In this document: positions 25,864 to 36,969 of the stretch, piece by piece | Position numbering within the stretch: the stretch's first letter is position 1 | Layout of the letters: every line of letters begins with the position of its first letter | From: Siphonodentalium dalli | Taxonomy: Eukaryota; Mollusca; Scaphopoda; Gadilida; Siphonodentaliidae | NCBI GenBank assembly: GCA_032622095.1 | Contig: CP136066.1 | Coordinates: 174,963,164 to 175,027,163 of the forward strand | Reading direction: 5' to 3' | DNA: 64,000 bases | Notes under the pieces: generated by a model | Seen by the model: only the letters and a program-made list of their open reading frames with translations | Database searches by the model: none | Told to the model about the DNA's origin: nothing | Position numbers and translations under genes: made by a program

Positions 25864-26932
25864 GTGAGAATATGTTCCATGGGAAAGTCTCACACCTTGT
25901 CATTGAGAGGAAGATTCTGAGTCAGGAACTGATGGAAGCTGGTGAATCTGTGCATATGGTCTTCCTCGGCCACTATGTGTTCAATTTAGAATATGGTAAA
26001 CAAGTCAAGCTTACGATGAAGTTCACTCTGAGGTAAGACACAAACAAGGTCAAATTGATGGTTATTAAAGCAATGCAACTTTGTCAGAGATTTTATTCCT
26101 ACACTTTTCTGTCAATTTTTTGGAAACTTGGCAAAAATGTACCATATGTAGTAACATGGTAAATCAGTGCACTTGCGGTTATGAGGCAGTCTATTTTTAG
26201 TGGAGTTATCCCCTCTTTCGACTCACAAATAGTTCGCAACATTCTGAATTTTGTCCGACCTTGCATTTTCTGGTAAATTGCTTTCAAACTGTTATTTACC
26301 GCTATGCGAACCTATGCATGTGCTATTTTGAGGTTCAGTATTAGTTAACTATTAAGATAAATCAATCTTTATTGCAGCCTTAATGTAAAGTCTTTTCAAT
26401 GAAAGTATGTCTTAGAAAAGTAACGGGATGGGATTCAGTCCAAAACAGCATAAACCCAACCGATATCCCAAGCTGTTGTGGAGGTCTATTCTAGTTCATA
26501 AGTGTTGTGTTGTGAGGTTTATTCTAGTTCATAAGTGTTGTGAGGTCAATTCTAGTTCATAATTGTTGTGTTGTGGAGGTCTATTCTAGTTCATAATTGT
26601 TGTGTAATGGAGGTATATTCTAGTTCATAAGTGTTGTGTTGTGATGTCTATTCTAGTTCATAACTGTTGTGTTGTGAGGTGTATTCTAGTTGATAATTGT
26701 TGTGTTGTGATATCTATTATAGATCATAATTGTTGTGTTCACCGTACCTTGTCAACTAGCACATTATTAAGATAAAACGAGTGCCTTCGTGTCATGAATA
26801 ACCTTTATTTTCTGCAGATCCGTTATGGATATTAATCCAACCAGAGGGCGGTCATCGGGGAAAATAAGCCCAATGGTGAGGAAACTGCAGACATGTCTGG
26901 ACGACAAAAGCAATAAAGGGAGGAAATCTTAA
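25864..26932 (+). CDS. Last two exons of an unrecognised protein gene
   Basis: A CAG acceptor at 25861-25863 opens an exon running to 26032 (CTGAG|GTAAGA donor). A second exon starts at 26818 after TTTTCTGCAG and ends at TAA 26930-26932. The phases match: exon one ends with two bases (AG) and exon two begins with A, giving Arg, and the joined frame is open for about 94 codons. The product contains the stretch VFLGHYVFNLEYGKQVKL and a basic tail. I do not recognise the family with confidence; the tail resembles uncharacterised multi-copy invertebrate proteins, possibly transposon-linked. AATAAA occurs at 26912 (inside the last exon) and at about 26956, and a short near-duplicate of the 3' end follows the stop. 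Upstream exons were not located. Confidence 0.6.
26077..26338. repeat. Dispersed non-coding repeat, about 2 units
   Basis: Same family and orientation as 24157-24510: TTATTCCTACACTTTTCTGTC, GGAAACTTGGCA, GTGGAGTTATCCCC, then a second unit beginning TTTTGTCCGACCTTGC. It lies in the intron of the 25864-26932 gene. Confidence 0.7.
26474..26745. repeat. Intronic minisatellite, about 35-40 bp units, 8 copies
   Basis: Eight copies centre on ATTCTAGTTCATAA, followed by GTGTTGTGTTGTGAGGT-like sequence with variable GTT/GTG content. The array lies inside the 785-bp intron (26033-26817) of the flanking gene. Confidence 0.85.
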
Positions 26933-28242
26933 GTTGATGACTGGACAACAAAGGCAATAAAGAGAAGAAATCTTAAATCGAACATAATTTGTTGATCGTG
27001 TGTGGAAAATCCCATGTATAGCTATAATACCTATATATATCTATTGTAGTGACATATGCAGATCACTCTTGGCTTCTGTGATAATCCACAAGCTGGCGCA
27101 ACAGAAATTTCAAAGTGGTTTCCTAAAGATAACTTGTACCCTATATTAATATTTCTTTGTCTCCAGGTGTGAAAAATATTTGGCTTGAGTCGTGGAACAT
27201 TCGCAGAGTTATATTTCGATTTAAAAAATCTATTTAGTTTCTTCACTTCGAATCATAAGGTTGTGCGTGATTTGTAATGCAACTCCACAGCACGTGTCAT
27301 CATAATAACAACATCTTATGTCACTTTTGATAGGCATGGTATTATAACTTGTCTATTTTCATGAATAAAACATGACTATTGCATCAGAAATAAGTACAAC
27401 CTCATGCAAACATAACAAAATACTGTCCATTTTGTTTCCATTGAGTTTTCATTGAGATTTATTTCGAAAAATCATATTGATCTTCTATAGCCATATAACC
27501 ACCATGACCAATGGGCCCCAGTAAATTATGGGGTGTGATGTTAAATCGGACAGCGTATCTATACGGTGTAGCAACATAACATATCTGAACTATATTTTAT
27601 CTCACGTGACTATCTAAGCCTTATCCACGATTGTATGCAGGAAGAAAATTTAAGTTTGCCCAATTAAAAGCCAAGCAATTTATTGAAGAAAATTTGACAA
27701 ACAAAAAAACAGAGTGAAAAACGATCGATAAAATATAGTAAATATTGTACGGCTTGTCGGCGACTATGCCAAAATAGTGGTCAAACAGATCAAAACAATG
27801 CTTACATGCAATGCAAATTGGTAAAATATTGTTCTATAACCTGCTATAACAGTCATATTTAACTAGAATAGCTATGGTATGTATAACTATTATAGCTGTA
27901 TATAGATGGGATTTCCCAGACCTGTTGGTATTTGATACTGGTATGTGTGTTATTTGTTTTATTGCTATTGATATATTAAAAGATTTTCTGTTATCCCTTC
28001 TCACTTAATTACACAAATTAATGATATTCTCGGTCCATTCAAATATCTGAATCAGTTTCATTCAGCACAATATAATTTCTCTCATATAGTATACATTCAA
28101 ATTTAGAAGAAAAAAAACTAGAGGTGTGACACCCAATGGGACTAAGGATACCCCCATGTTTTTAAAACACCAAGATGTTTCACATGCCAGTAAACATTTA
28201 GTTGAAATAATAAAATAACATATTCCCATTGCATGTGCACAA
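26933..28242. other. No gene seen
   Basis: Begins with a small copy of the preceding 3' exon end (GGCAATAAAGAGAAGAAATC). The rest is AT-rich with no recognised coding region or ordered repeat. Confidence 0.4.
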
Positions 28243-28263
28243 ACCTAACCCTAACCCTAAACC
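28243..28263. repeat. Short interstitial telomere-like repeat
   Basis: About three CCTAAC/CCTAAA units, equivalent to the TTAGGG animal telomere repeat on the other strand. It directly abuts the inverted dispersed repeat at 28263 and is too short to be a telomere. Confidence 0.55.
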
Positions 28264-28745
28264 TATTGACCGAAAAATGTAGGAATAAAAGCTCGGGCAA
28301 AATTATGCACGTTGCGTAAATGTTCTATGTCGAAAAAGGGGAATAACTCCACACACACAAAACAAAAGTCGGACAGACGTCATAATCGCAGGTGCACAGG
28401 TTCCCATGGTACTAAATATATGTGCCAAGTTTCACAAACATTGACCTAATAATGTAGGAATAAAAGCTCGGACAAAATAATGCATGTTGCAAACAAATTC
28501 TAAGTAGAAAAAGGGGGATAACTCCACCAAAACAAAAATCGGACAGACGTCATAATCGCAGGTGCATAGGTTCCCATGGTGGTTGATGTCTATGCGAAGT
28601 TTCACGGAAAATGATAAAAAAAAAACGACTGAGAAAAACTCCGGACAAATTTGTGTCCACGGACGGATGGACAGTACGGACGACGGACGGACAAGCTTAT
28701 TCCAGTATGCCCCCAGGTTGCGGGAGTATAAAACATTTCCCTTGA
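28263..28745. repeat. Dispersed non-coding repeat (inverted orientation) with GGACGG tail
   Basis: Reverse-complement relative of 24157-24510: AATGTAGGAATAAAAGCTCG, AAAAGGGGAATAACTCCAC, CAGACGTCATAATCGCAGGT and GTTCCCATGG occur in about 2.5 units. It continues into GTCCACGGACGGATGGAC.. and ends CAGTATGCCCCCAGG. This composition is typical of abundant non-coding families in molluscs, which is from general familiarity. Confidence 0.7.
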
Positions 28746-28809
28746 TAAATGTAATTTCGTCAATAACGGTCAAATTTAAATAAAAGATCACAAGATCTCC
28801 TAAAATGTA

Positions 28810-29110
28810 CGGCATGGCGTTTTATGCTTACGTACGCTCCCACCGTAAATTTCACGGATGAGTGATAGCTTTTTTTCGCAGCTGGTACTACCGTGTTATT
28901 TACGGACAAGCGTTTTCTTTCAATAACAGATATACCGTAACAAATACCATTTGTCGTAAAATATCCGGAAAGGCGTTTCTTATTTAGATACGCAACCACC
29001 GTAAACATAACGGAAAACCGTATTCCATCCCCATACGGTAGTACAGTAAACAATACGACACAAACTGTTGGTCGCAAAAATTTTAAGGTACTTTTCTGAC
29101 AGTGTATATT
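28810..29110. repeat. Degenerate repeat of ACGG/CCGTAA motifs
   Basis: GGCGTTTTATGCTTACGTACGC..CCACCGTAAATTTCACGG (28815 onward) recurs diverged as GGCGTTTCTTATTTAGATACGC..CCACCGTAAACATAACGG (28972 onward), with a weaker intermediate unit near 28908. An open minus-strand frame of 136 codons across it is attributed to composition. Confidence 0.5.
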
Positions 29111-29629
29111 GCCAAATTTGTGGAATCGAACATGACTAACGCAACAGTAGGAAACCGATAAATTGTACACTCATCGAAAAAAAATATATATCCATGTTTA
29201 CGCCTTTCCGCATCAAAAACTTCTCAAAATTTTTAGTAGAGTCTGATCCAGATCGAAATAGAGTCGGAACTAAAGAACCTAATGTGGTGAGCCCGTGGAT
29301 ATCGAAATAATGTATTGATTGACTCGATTACAGTTATTGTCTAGCCATTGGTAGTCAGGTTATAGTCAGATGGCCATTACACAACCGTCCCTTGGAAACT
29401 CATAACCACACCATTGTACACATTACTGCGGTCGACTACCGCTCTAGCCAACAGCCGTTAGTAAAGGTGGTAATTAGTTTAGTGGGCACCTGCATCTCGG
29501 TGTGTATACAAGAAGATTACTTTGCACTATCACTGGAATTAATTATGATTTTATAAAGTGGTGTTGTCGCTTATTTAAGCTTAAGATCATGTAGTTAATC
29601 AAAGGAAATAATTTTATCAATTGACCTAA
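29111..29629. other. No gene seen
   Basis: No ordered repeat or supportable coding region recognised. Confidence 0.4.
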
Positions 29630-31868
29630 TGCTCCGACAAATAACGCAAGATATCATAGTTTTTCGGCAGCAGATTTAATTTATATATAATTATGTCCGA
29701 CCGCCGACTCGAATAGTGCTAGTGAACCGCAGTAACTTTGAGGAATGATTTCACTGACAAACATTATTTTTTCCCCATCATATCGTATATGTTCTTGTTG
29801 GCAAAAGACAGACCTTCACGATTATGTAAAAACATCAGCTGATTTGTACAAACCAGCTCCGACAAATGACGTCAAATATCATAGTTTTTCGGCAGCAAAT
29901 TTAATTTATATATAATTATTTCCGTCCGCCGACTCGAATAGCGGTCGTGGACCGCAGTTGCTTTGAGCAATGATTTCACTGACAAACATTATTTTTACCC
30001 CATCATGTCGTATATATTCTTGTTGGCAAAAGACAGACCTTCACGATTATATAAAAACATCAGCTGATTTGTACAAACCAGCTCCGATAAATGACGCCAA
30101 ATATCATAGTTTTTCGGCAGCAAATTTAATTTATATATAATTATGTCCGTCCGCCGACTCGACTATATAGCGGTAGTGAACCGCAGTTGCTTTGAGGAAT
30201 GATTTCACTGACAAACATTATTTTTTCCCCATCATGTCGTATATGTTCTTGTTGGCAAAAGACAGACGGTCACGATTATGTAAAAACATCAGCTGATTTG
30301 TACAAACCAGCTCCGATAAATGACGCCAAATATCATAGTTTTTCGGCAGCAAATTTAATTTATATATAATTATTTCCGTCCGCCGACTCGAATAGCGGTA
30401 GTGGACCGCAATTGCTTTGAGCAATGATCTCACTGACAAACATAATTTTTTCCCCATCATATTGTATATATTCTTCTTGGCAAAAGACAGACCTTCGTGA
30501 ATATGTAAAAACATCAGCTGATTTGTACAAACCAGCTCCGATAAATGACGCCAAATATCATAGTTTTTCGGCAGCAAATTTAATTTATATATAATTATGT
30601 CCGAGTCCGTCCGCCGACTCGAATAGCGGTAGTGGACCGCAGTTGCTTTGAGCAATGATTTCACTGACAAACATTATTTTTACCCCATCATGTCGTATAT
30701 ATTCTTGTTGGCAAAAGACAGACCTTCACGATTATATAAAAACATCAACTGATTTGTACAAACCAGCTCCGACAAATGACGCCAAATATCATAGTTTTTC
30801 GGCAGCAAATTTAATTTATATATAATTATTTCCGTCCGCCGACTCGAATAGCGGTAGTGGACCGCAGTTGCTTTGAGCAATGATTTCACTGACAAACATT
30901 ATTTTTACCCCATCATGTCGTATATATTCTTGTTGGCAAAAGACAGACCTTCACGATTATATAAAAACATCAACTGATTTGTACAAACCAGCTCCGACAA
31001 ATGACGCCAAATATCATAGTTTTTCGGCAGCAAATTTAATTTATATATAATTATTTCCGTCCGCCGACTCGAATAGCGGTAGTGGACCGCAGTTGCTTTG
31101 AGCAATCGGATTTCACTGACAAACATTATTTTTTCCCCATCATGTCGTATATATTCTTGTTGGCAAAAGACAGACCTTCACGATTATATAAAAACATCAG
31201 CTGATTTGTACAAACCAGCTCCGATAAATGACGCCAAATATCATAGTTTTTCGGCAGCAAATTTAATTTATATATAATTATGTCCGAGTCCGTCCGCCGA
31301 CTCGAATAGCGGTAGTGGACCGCAGTTGCTTTGAGCAATGATTTCACTGACAAACATTATTTTTTCCCCATCATGTTGTATATATTCTTGTTGGCAAAAG
31401 ACAGACCTTCACGATTATATAAAAACATCAACTGATTTGTACAAACCAGCTCCGATAAATAACGCCAAATATCATAGTTTTTCGGCAGCAAATTTAATTT
31501 ATATATAATTATGTCCGAGTCCGTCCGCCGACTCGAATAGCGGTAGTGAACCGCAGTTGCTTTGAGCAATGATTTCACTGACAAACATTATTTTTTCCCC
31601 ATCATATCGTATATGTTCCTGTTGGCAAAAGACAGACCTTCGTGAATATGTAAAAACATCAGCTGATTTGTACAATCCAGCTCCGATAAATGACGCCAAA
31701 TATCATAGTTTTTCGGCAGCAAATTTAATTTATATATAATTATGTCTTTCCGCCGACTCGGTCACTCGGATAGTGGTAGTGAACCGCTGTAACTTTAAGC
31801 AATGATTTCACCGACAACCATTATTTTTCCCCCATCATATTATGTACCGACTTGTTGGCAAAAGACAT
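29630..31868. repeat. Tandem array of 225-231 bp units, about 9.7 copies
   Basis: The motif AACATCARCTGATTTGTACA recurs at about 29831, 30056, 30285, 30510, 30741, 30966, 31193, 31424 and 31655, giving spacings of 225-231 bp. Unit length varies through small indels such as GTCCGAGTCCG versus TTCCG. Each unit holds a near-perfect 22-bp palindrome, an ATTTAATTTATATATAATTAT stretch and a CATAGTTTTTCGGCAGC block. Minus-strand frames of 71-150 codons repeat with the unit, and two monomers stay in one frame at 30218-30670, but phase is not kept across the array, so coding is not supported. Edge units are partial and diverged. Confidence 0.95.
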
Positions 31869-32389
31869 ATATACAATAATAGACTGAAATGTGCGCCCCA
31901 TTCTAGAAGGTCGTTCCAGAAATCGAGTCCGAAAGTGGATAATTTGACGACTGAAGTAATGTGTCCTACTGCATGCAATTATGAGTTTCCAGGGGCAGTA
32001 TTGCGATGGATTTTAAAACATAGTTCAAGTTTTGATACAAATTCTGCCGATCTTTCTCAGATATAAATAAAAGTTAAACGGTACTCTTTTTTTAATTAAC
32101 AGATAAGATAATCAAAATCTATGCTCCTAACTTCAAAGATATACCAACAATATGCGACTAGTTTAACAATTGCACAAATTCTGAACGGCTGTCAGGAGTC
32201 AGGACAGGCGGTGCATCAACAAAGTAATTACTTACGTAACGGTAATCCCTTTGTATTGTCGGCACTTACACACCAGACGGAATCACACGTCTAGTTTATT
32301 AGGTGAGTTTACTGGCAGTACCCGAATATTCGCCGATTGTTGATTCCGGCGCTGTAAATGTTTATTAGGCCACTAATACCCGAACAGTA
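31869..32389. other. No gene seen
   Basis: Sequence right of the tandem array with no recognised gene or repeat. Confidence 0.4.
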
Positions 32390-32515
32390 TATATATTGTG
32401 CTACTTAGGTTGTGGATACGATCATCACAGTCTGCAATACACCAGGTTGGCACGGGTTCTAACCCCGACATGGGCGAAAATCTGAATCGATTTTCATGCC
32501 ACCGCTTCAAGTTGA
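32390..32515 (+). repeat. Possible tRNA-derived SINE fragment
   Basis: GGGTTCTAACCCC near 32448-32460 resembles a Pol III B box (GGTTCRANNCC), and the following GACATGGGCGAAAATCTG has the style of SINE bodies. No convincing A box or tRNA fold was found, so this is tentative. Confidence 0.25.
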
Positions 32516-34591
32516 TTTGTTGAGGAATACCCCAATGTGCCATTCCGATCGATAAATGGACATTTCGATAAGAGATGGGTATTTGTTCACGCTCACTAAA
32601 TTAAGCGCATATGACACCGCGGCTGAATGAATAATCATACTGAGTTTGTGTCTCCATAACTTTGATGTATTGGGAAAGGATAATGCATGAACCATAGATG
32701 TGTCTTATAATTTATTTATACTTCAGATAATATGACTTGAACATTCTTACATAAACGTTTCATGCTTGCCGAACAAATATATACACTATACACAAAGAAC
32801 AAAATATATAAATTAACTATTATCTAGATATATACTGTGCAATAAGAATAAGTGATTTCACATTTACGACTAACCATGAAATATATCAAAGGTAAGCTTT
32901 TATATTTTAAAACAATACAAAATAACTCATTATGAAGCACTATAAACTATTGCTTTTAAAATGTAAAAGCTTAATTACCTTTGAAGTTTAATGGCGGGTT
33001 CCTGTGATTGCAAAGATGCATAGCATTCGGATTATTTCCAACTCATGCATGTTTGTGAACATATTTGAATGTTATGTACCCATACAATTAACTTGTATTC
33101 AACTTAATTCCAAATACGAACACAACGTTTTATATGGGGGAGCGATCCCCGTGACAGTCGAGATAAATTTATAAAAGGCAGACTCGGATAGATTGTGGGC
33201 TTAAAGAAATTTCCAACATTTAGAAGTTAGTCAATAAGCGGCGGCCTTTTGAACAATGCAGACATGGATGTGACTGTATCAAGGTCACGGTGATGATACA
33301 TTATCCGTGAATGCTTTGTTATATATATATACTATTCATATAATTATGAACATAGTATTACAATTTTGGTCCAAAATGTTATAATTCAAGCATGTACAAG
33401 CTAAAATTGTGACAGTTAGTAACTTGTTCAACCTTTGGTTTGAGAAACATATACGGTTATGTAAGTTCTGAGTGAAAATGGGGGGGGGGTGTCACTCTTT
33501 TTACTTTCAACGCTGTACCTGCATTAATTTTTTGGCGCTGTAATGGATATTTGCATGGAAATCCCAATTGAATGTTATCACACGAGCTCGCTCTGACACA
33601 ATCCGAGGAATCTCAACGAACCGGTATTGTCTGTCTTAATTTTCCTGTTAGTCAAGGCATGAGAGCACCATATCGGATTGTTAATGGGGCATTAAACACT
33701 CGTGTATCACAATCGCCCTAAAGAGCTGCAAATTCTGCACATTTTATTTTTATTTTGGATGACCCTGAAATGACGAGAAACAAATAAAGTATAAAATCGA
33801 GGGACTCAACTCCACTTTTCGAAATGAATTAAAACTCGTGAAAAACAGCAACAGATATCAGACAGGATTTGTTCATTTCGGCATCCATGAAAGAATTTAT
33901 GACTGGCCTGAAATTTCTTGATAGCAGTTTGTTTGATAATAGCTTATAACTACTCACTTGTCTCGCCTGTTGAAATTGTCCAATCGCGCGCAGGCGACTA
34001 ATGCTATCAATGATTGGTGTGACCATGTAAAATACATGGATTTTACATACAGAAATTACATGCATGTGTGTATCCACCCTAATGACAGCTACTAATGAGT
34101 ACAAGGAATAAATCGTATCTAAGTTTTGTATTCCCCAAATGTATTACAAAAATCATAGCTAGCGGCTTCAACTTTACAAATACGGTGCATGTGTGATGTG
34201 AGATCAAAGTCGGCAATAATAATGTCAATTAATATCAAATGATATTTTACGCCCGTAAGCATTATATTGGGCAGTATGCGAATAATATGTCGGAGTCATC
34301 ATGCATAAAACTGTAATGCGGGATGTCTATAAAAGACCATAATTGTGGCGTTATAATTTTTTAATATTCGGTACAAAAAAACAATATTAAATTCGTTACA
34401 AAAAAATGTGACATCTGTTTTTCATGTCATTTGCTATTCAAAACTCAGCTAACCTATCAATCCGCAGAATGGGATCTGTTGCCGGGCGGCAAAAGTAGCC
34501 TTTGATCGCACAGGCTATTTTCTGATTAGTTGACGATGTCAGATGGCCTGCTTTCATTTTTCTAATTGGTCAAGCAAAATTTGACATAAAA
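32516..34591. other. Largely featureless; one small hairpin
   Basis: An imperfect inverted repeat with arms 32887-32912 (AAAGGTAAGCTTTTATATTT) and 32954-32983 is the only ordered structure noticed. A G-run lies at 33480-33489. Open frames up to 91 codons show no domain. Confidence 0.4.
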
Positions 34592-34692
34592 GTACTCACC
34601 TGGCATTATTTCTTGTCGTGCATTTAATTTAATTGTTATAAATATATATCACAATTAAATTAAATGCACGGCATGAAATAATGCCTGAGTAC
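34592..34692. repeat. Strong 101-bp hairpin (foldback/MITE-like)
   Basis: The arms begin GTACTCACCTGGCATTATTT and end GAAATAATGCCTGAGTAC. About 43 bp pair with few mismatches around an AT-rich loop (about 34638-34650), and the inner arm GCATTTAATTTAATTGT pairs perfectly. No target-site duplication is obvious. It could be a palindromic mobile-element remnant or, less likely, a microRNA-type precursor. Confidence 0.8.
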
Positions 34693-36110
34693 AAACTGCA
34701 CACTTTGTGGCAGATCTGACCCTTGATGGGACAACCATCTTGCCTCCCTTTGAGGTTTCTATTACTCTTCCTCTATTAGGGGCAGAATTGGAGGCAACTG
34801 AACTAAAACTATAACTGTTGCTATAACAATTATTGAAAGTTCTCCAACAAAAAAATGCCGCACTATGAAATTATTGTTATGTAAACAGAACTGTTACAGT
34901 GATTTGTCAACAACTTAGTAGTGAAATAAGTTCGATTACTTTAGTCGAAAATATTATTAGATTATTTCTCAATGCTTTGAGCTTTTCCAATGCCATTTGT
35001 TTGGTATCTTATTGGATTAATTTAATTTACTCAGTAATGCCATTCTGACTGTAACAGTAATGTTCACATAACAATGGTTTTGTGAAGTTAAATCTCGTCA
35101 TTGACTCATTGGACAGTTGTTCAAGTTAATAATGACAATTAGAACATTGCAGAAAGTGAACACCATCCATACTTTTTATATCTAAATCCTAAGTTGTGAG
35201 ATATAACCAATCTCATAAGTTTATGCTGACATCCATCTCAGCCTGGTGGCCAGTTTTACCAGAAATTAATTGGTGTTATGCGCCAGAATACGCCAAACGT
35301 GAAACCTTAAAGAGCGTTTCAAAAGTTTTAACCGTAAATTATTAACGAAAATACGCCCCCACTGAACTCTATATTAACTGATGATTATATCATTATAATA
35401 AATATATATTGTTCTCACTTCCCACAAACTGGGATAGAAATTTTACAAATCCAAATTACAAATTTAAATTAAATCCTGCTGAAATTGAATACTTAATAAA
35501 GTCTCATAGAATTTTAAAAGGTCGGCTGGCTAAAGCTAAAAAATGTGTACGGTTAACCTTAAGTGTGTATAATTCGGGCAGAAATGTGAAAAAATACTGT
35601 AATATACATTAATTTGCACCTGAAATACCATTCAATTTGCCTGAATCGATTGAGCTTTCAAAACGTTGGGAGGGGCTGCAGCCATCCAAGCCCCACTCCC
35701 GGCCCATGCGGCTATGATGCAATGCAGTTCACTTGTTCTGTCTTGCTTAACATTTTTCGACCGGCAGATCGATACTAGTATACGAATATATAATATTATT
35801 ATAATTTGAGTGTTTACCGTCCGATTTTTGTAACTGACGAGTCAAACTATACAGAAATTGTTGTATATTTAACAATGCATAGTTGATTTAGAAGTTTGAG
35901 CGCACACTGAAAAGATAACATTTTAACTAGGAATCTCCAGAGTCTCGTGTCATGTTACGCAATGTTTATTCAAACAACGGCTGGTACCCGCGAGGCCGCG
36001 ACAGCAGGCTACTCAAGGGGAATAACTCTATCTGCTTATATGATACTATATCCTATCGCGGTAGCCTTACCAGGGGACAGTTGTGTAATGCTTAGCAACA
36101 ATTTTCAGGA
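34693..36110. other. No gene seen
   Basis: AT-rich DNA between the hairpin and the TTAA transposon. A 67-codon frame at 35409-35612 has no recognisable domain. Confidence 0.4.
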
Positions 36111-36114
36111 TTAA

Positions 36115-36260
36115 CGTTACCGGCCGGACAAAAGTACCAAATTTGGCATGGAGTTTCTTTTCGACCTATCTATTGATTTTATCCGTGGAACCCACTTGAT
36201 CGGTTCCGATTTTCCAAGATGGCGGCCAAAATCCAAGATGGCCGCCAGAAAAAAAGAAAA
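36115..36260 (+). repeat. Left terminal inverted repeat
   Basis: It pairs with 41586-41730. The inner part carries two motifs, CCAAGATGGCGGCC (36214-36227) and CCAAGATGGCCGCC (36233-36246), before an A-rich stretch. Confidence 0.9.
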
Positions 36261-36724
36261 ACTACTATAATTTTGGAACTTCTGTCTGTTTGTTGTTTGT
36301 ATATCATATAAGCGTCATGTGTATCAGATACAGGATATCAAGTAATGTCTGAAGATGGCCTAGTTTAAAAAGCAAAACCTGCAATTATCTCTCAACTTTA
36401 CATGTATACTATGTACATGTATATTTGACTCATCTAGCCAACAATTAAACTCCATTTTAGTTTACAAGCTTTATGTCGCTTAATATACTCCAACATGACC
36501 ATCAGACTAATGTAGGAGATATATTACTACACTGAATTATGGATGGAAAGCACATTAGCAGTGCCCACAGGCATTGTTTGGCAACTTCAGGGTGACAGTG
36601 AATTGACAGAATTTGCTATCTAAGGGTAAAATCCACGGGAATGGTCATCGGACCGCTTTTGAGAACGCCCGAGCACTCCTTTTCCATGCCCCTGTCATCG
36701 TCCTTGGCAGGGGGTGCATAACAC

Positions 36725-36862
36725 AATCCATATTTGGTATTGTTAACCTAATAACGCTCTTTATTCTGTCCATATTTGCGCCTACGGCTGTTTGCAAGCT
36801 ATTTTCCATATTTGGTTTTGTTCACCGAAAAACGCTCTTTATTCTGTCCATATTTGGAAGCT
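36725..36862. repeat. Internal direct duplication in transposon 5' region
   Basis: CCATATTTGGTATTGTTAAC..AACGCTCTTTATTCTGTCCATATTTG is followed by CCATATTTGGTTTTGTTCAC..AACGCTCTTTATTCTGTCCATATTTG about 75 bp later. It lies in the non-coding leader ahead of the transposon gene. Confidence 0.75.
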
Positions 36863-36969
36863 GAATCTATCAGTGCACATGGGCACCTTGTTTCAACATT
36901 ACAGTATCCTATCCATTTCTTTTCAGATAAAGCAATATGGAGCTAGACTTTAGCCGATGCATTATCTGA

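Noticed and set aside
28243..28263. Telomere end
   Set aside because: Only about three CCTAAC units, internal, with normal sequence on both sides.
28432..29170. Minus-strand frames of 127 and 136 codons
   Set aside because: They cross the inverted dispersed repeat and the degenerate ACGG repeat; no protein similarity recognised.
30218..31699. Repeated minus-strand frames of 64-150 codons in the 228-bp array
   Set aside because: Unit lengths of 225-231 bp break the phase between most units, and two different frames are open in the same unit; this fits repeat composition, not a gene.
32390..32515. Complete tRNA gene
   Set aside because: A B-box-like sequence is present but no cloverleaf, anticodon stem or A box could be built; kept only as a weak SINE candidate.
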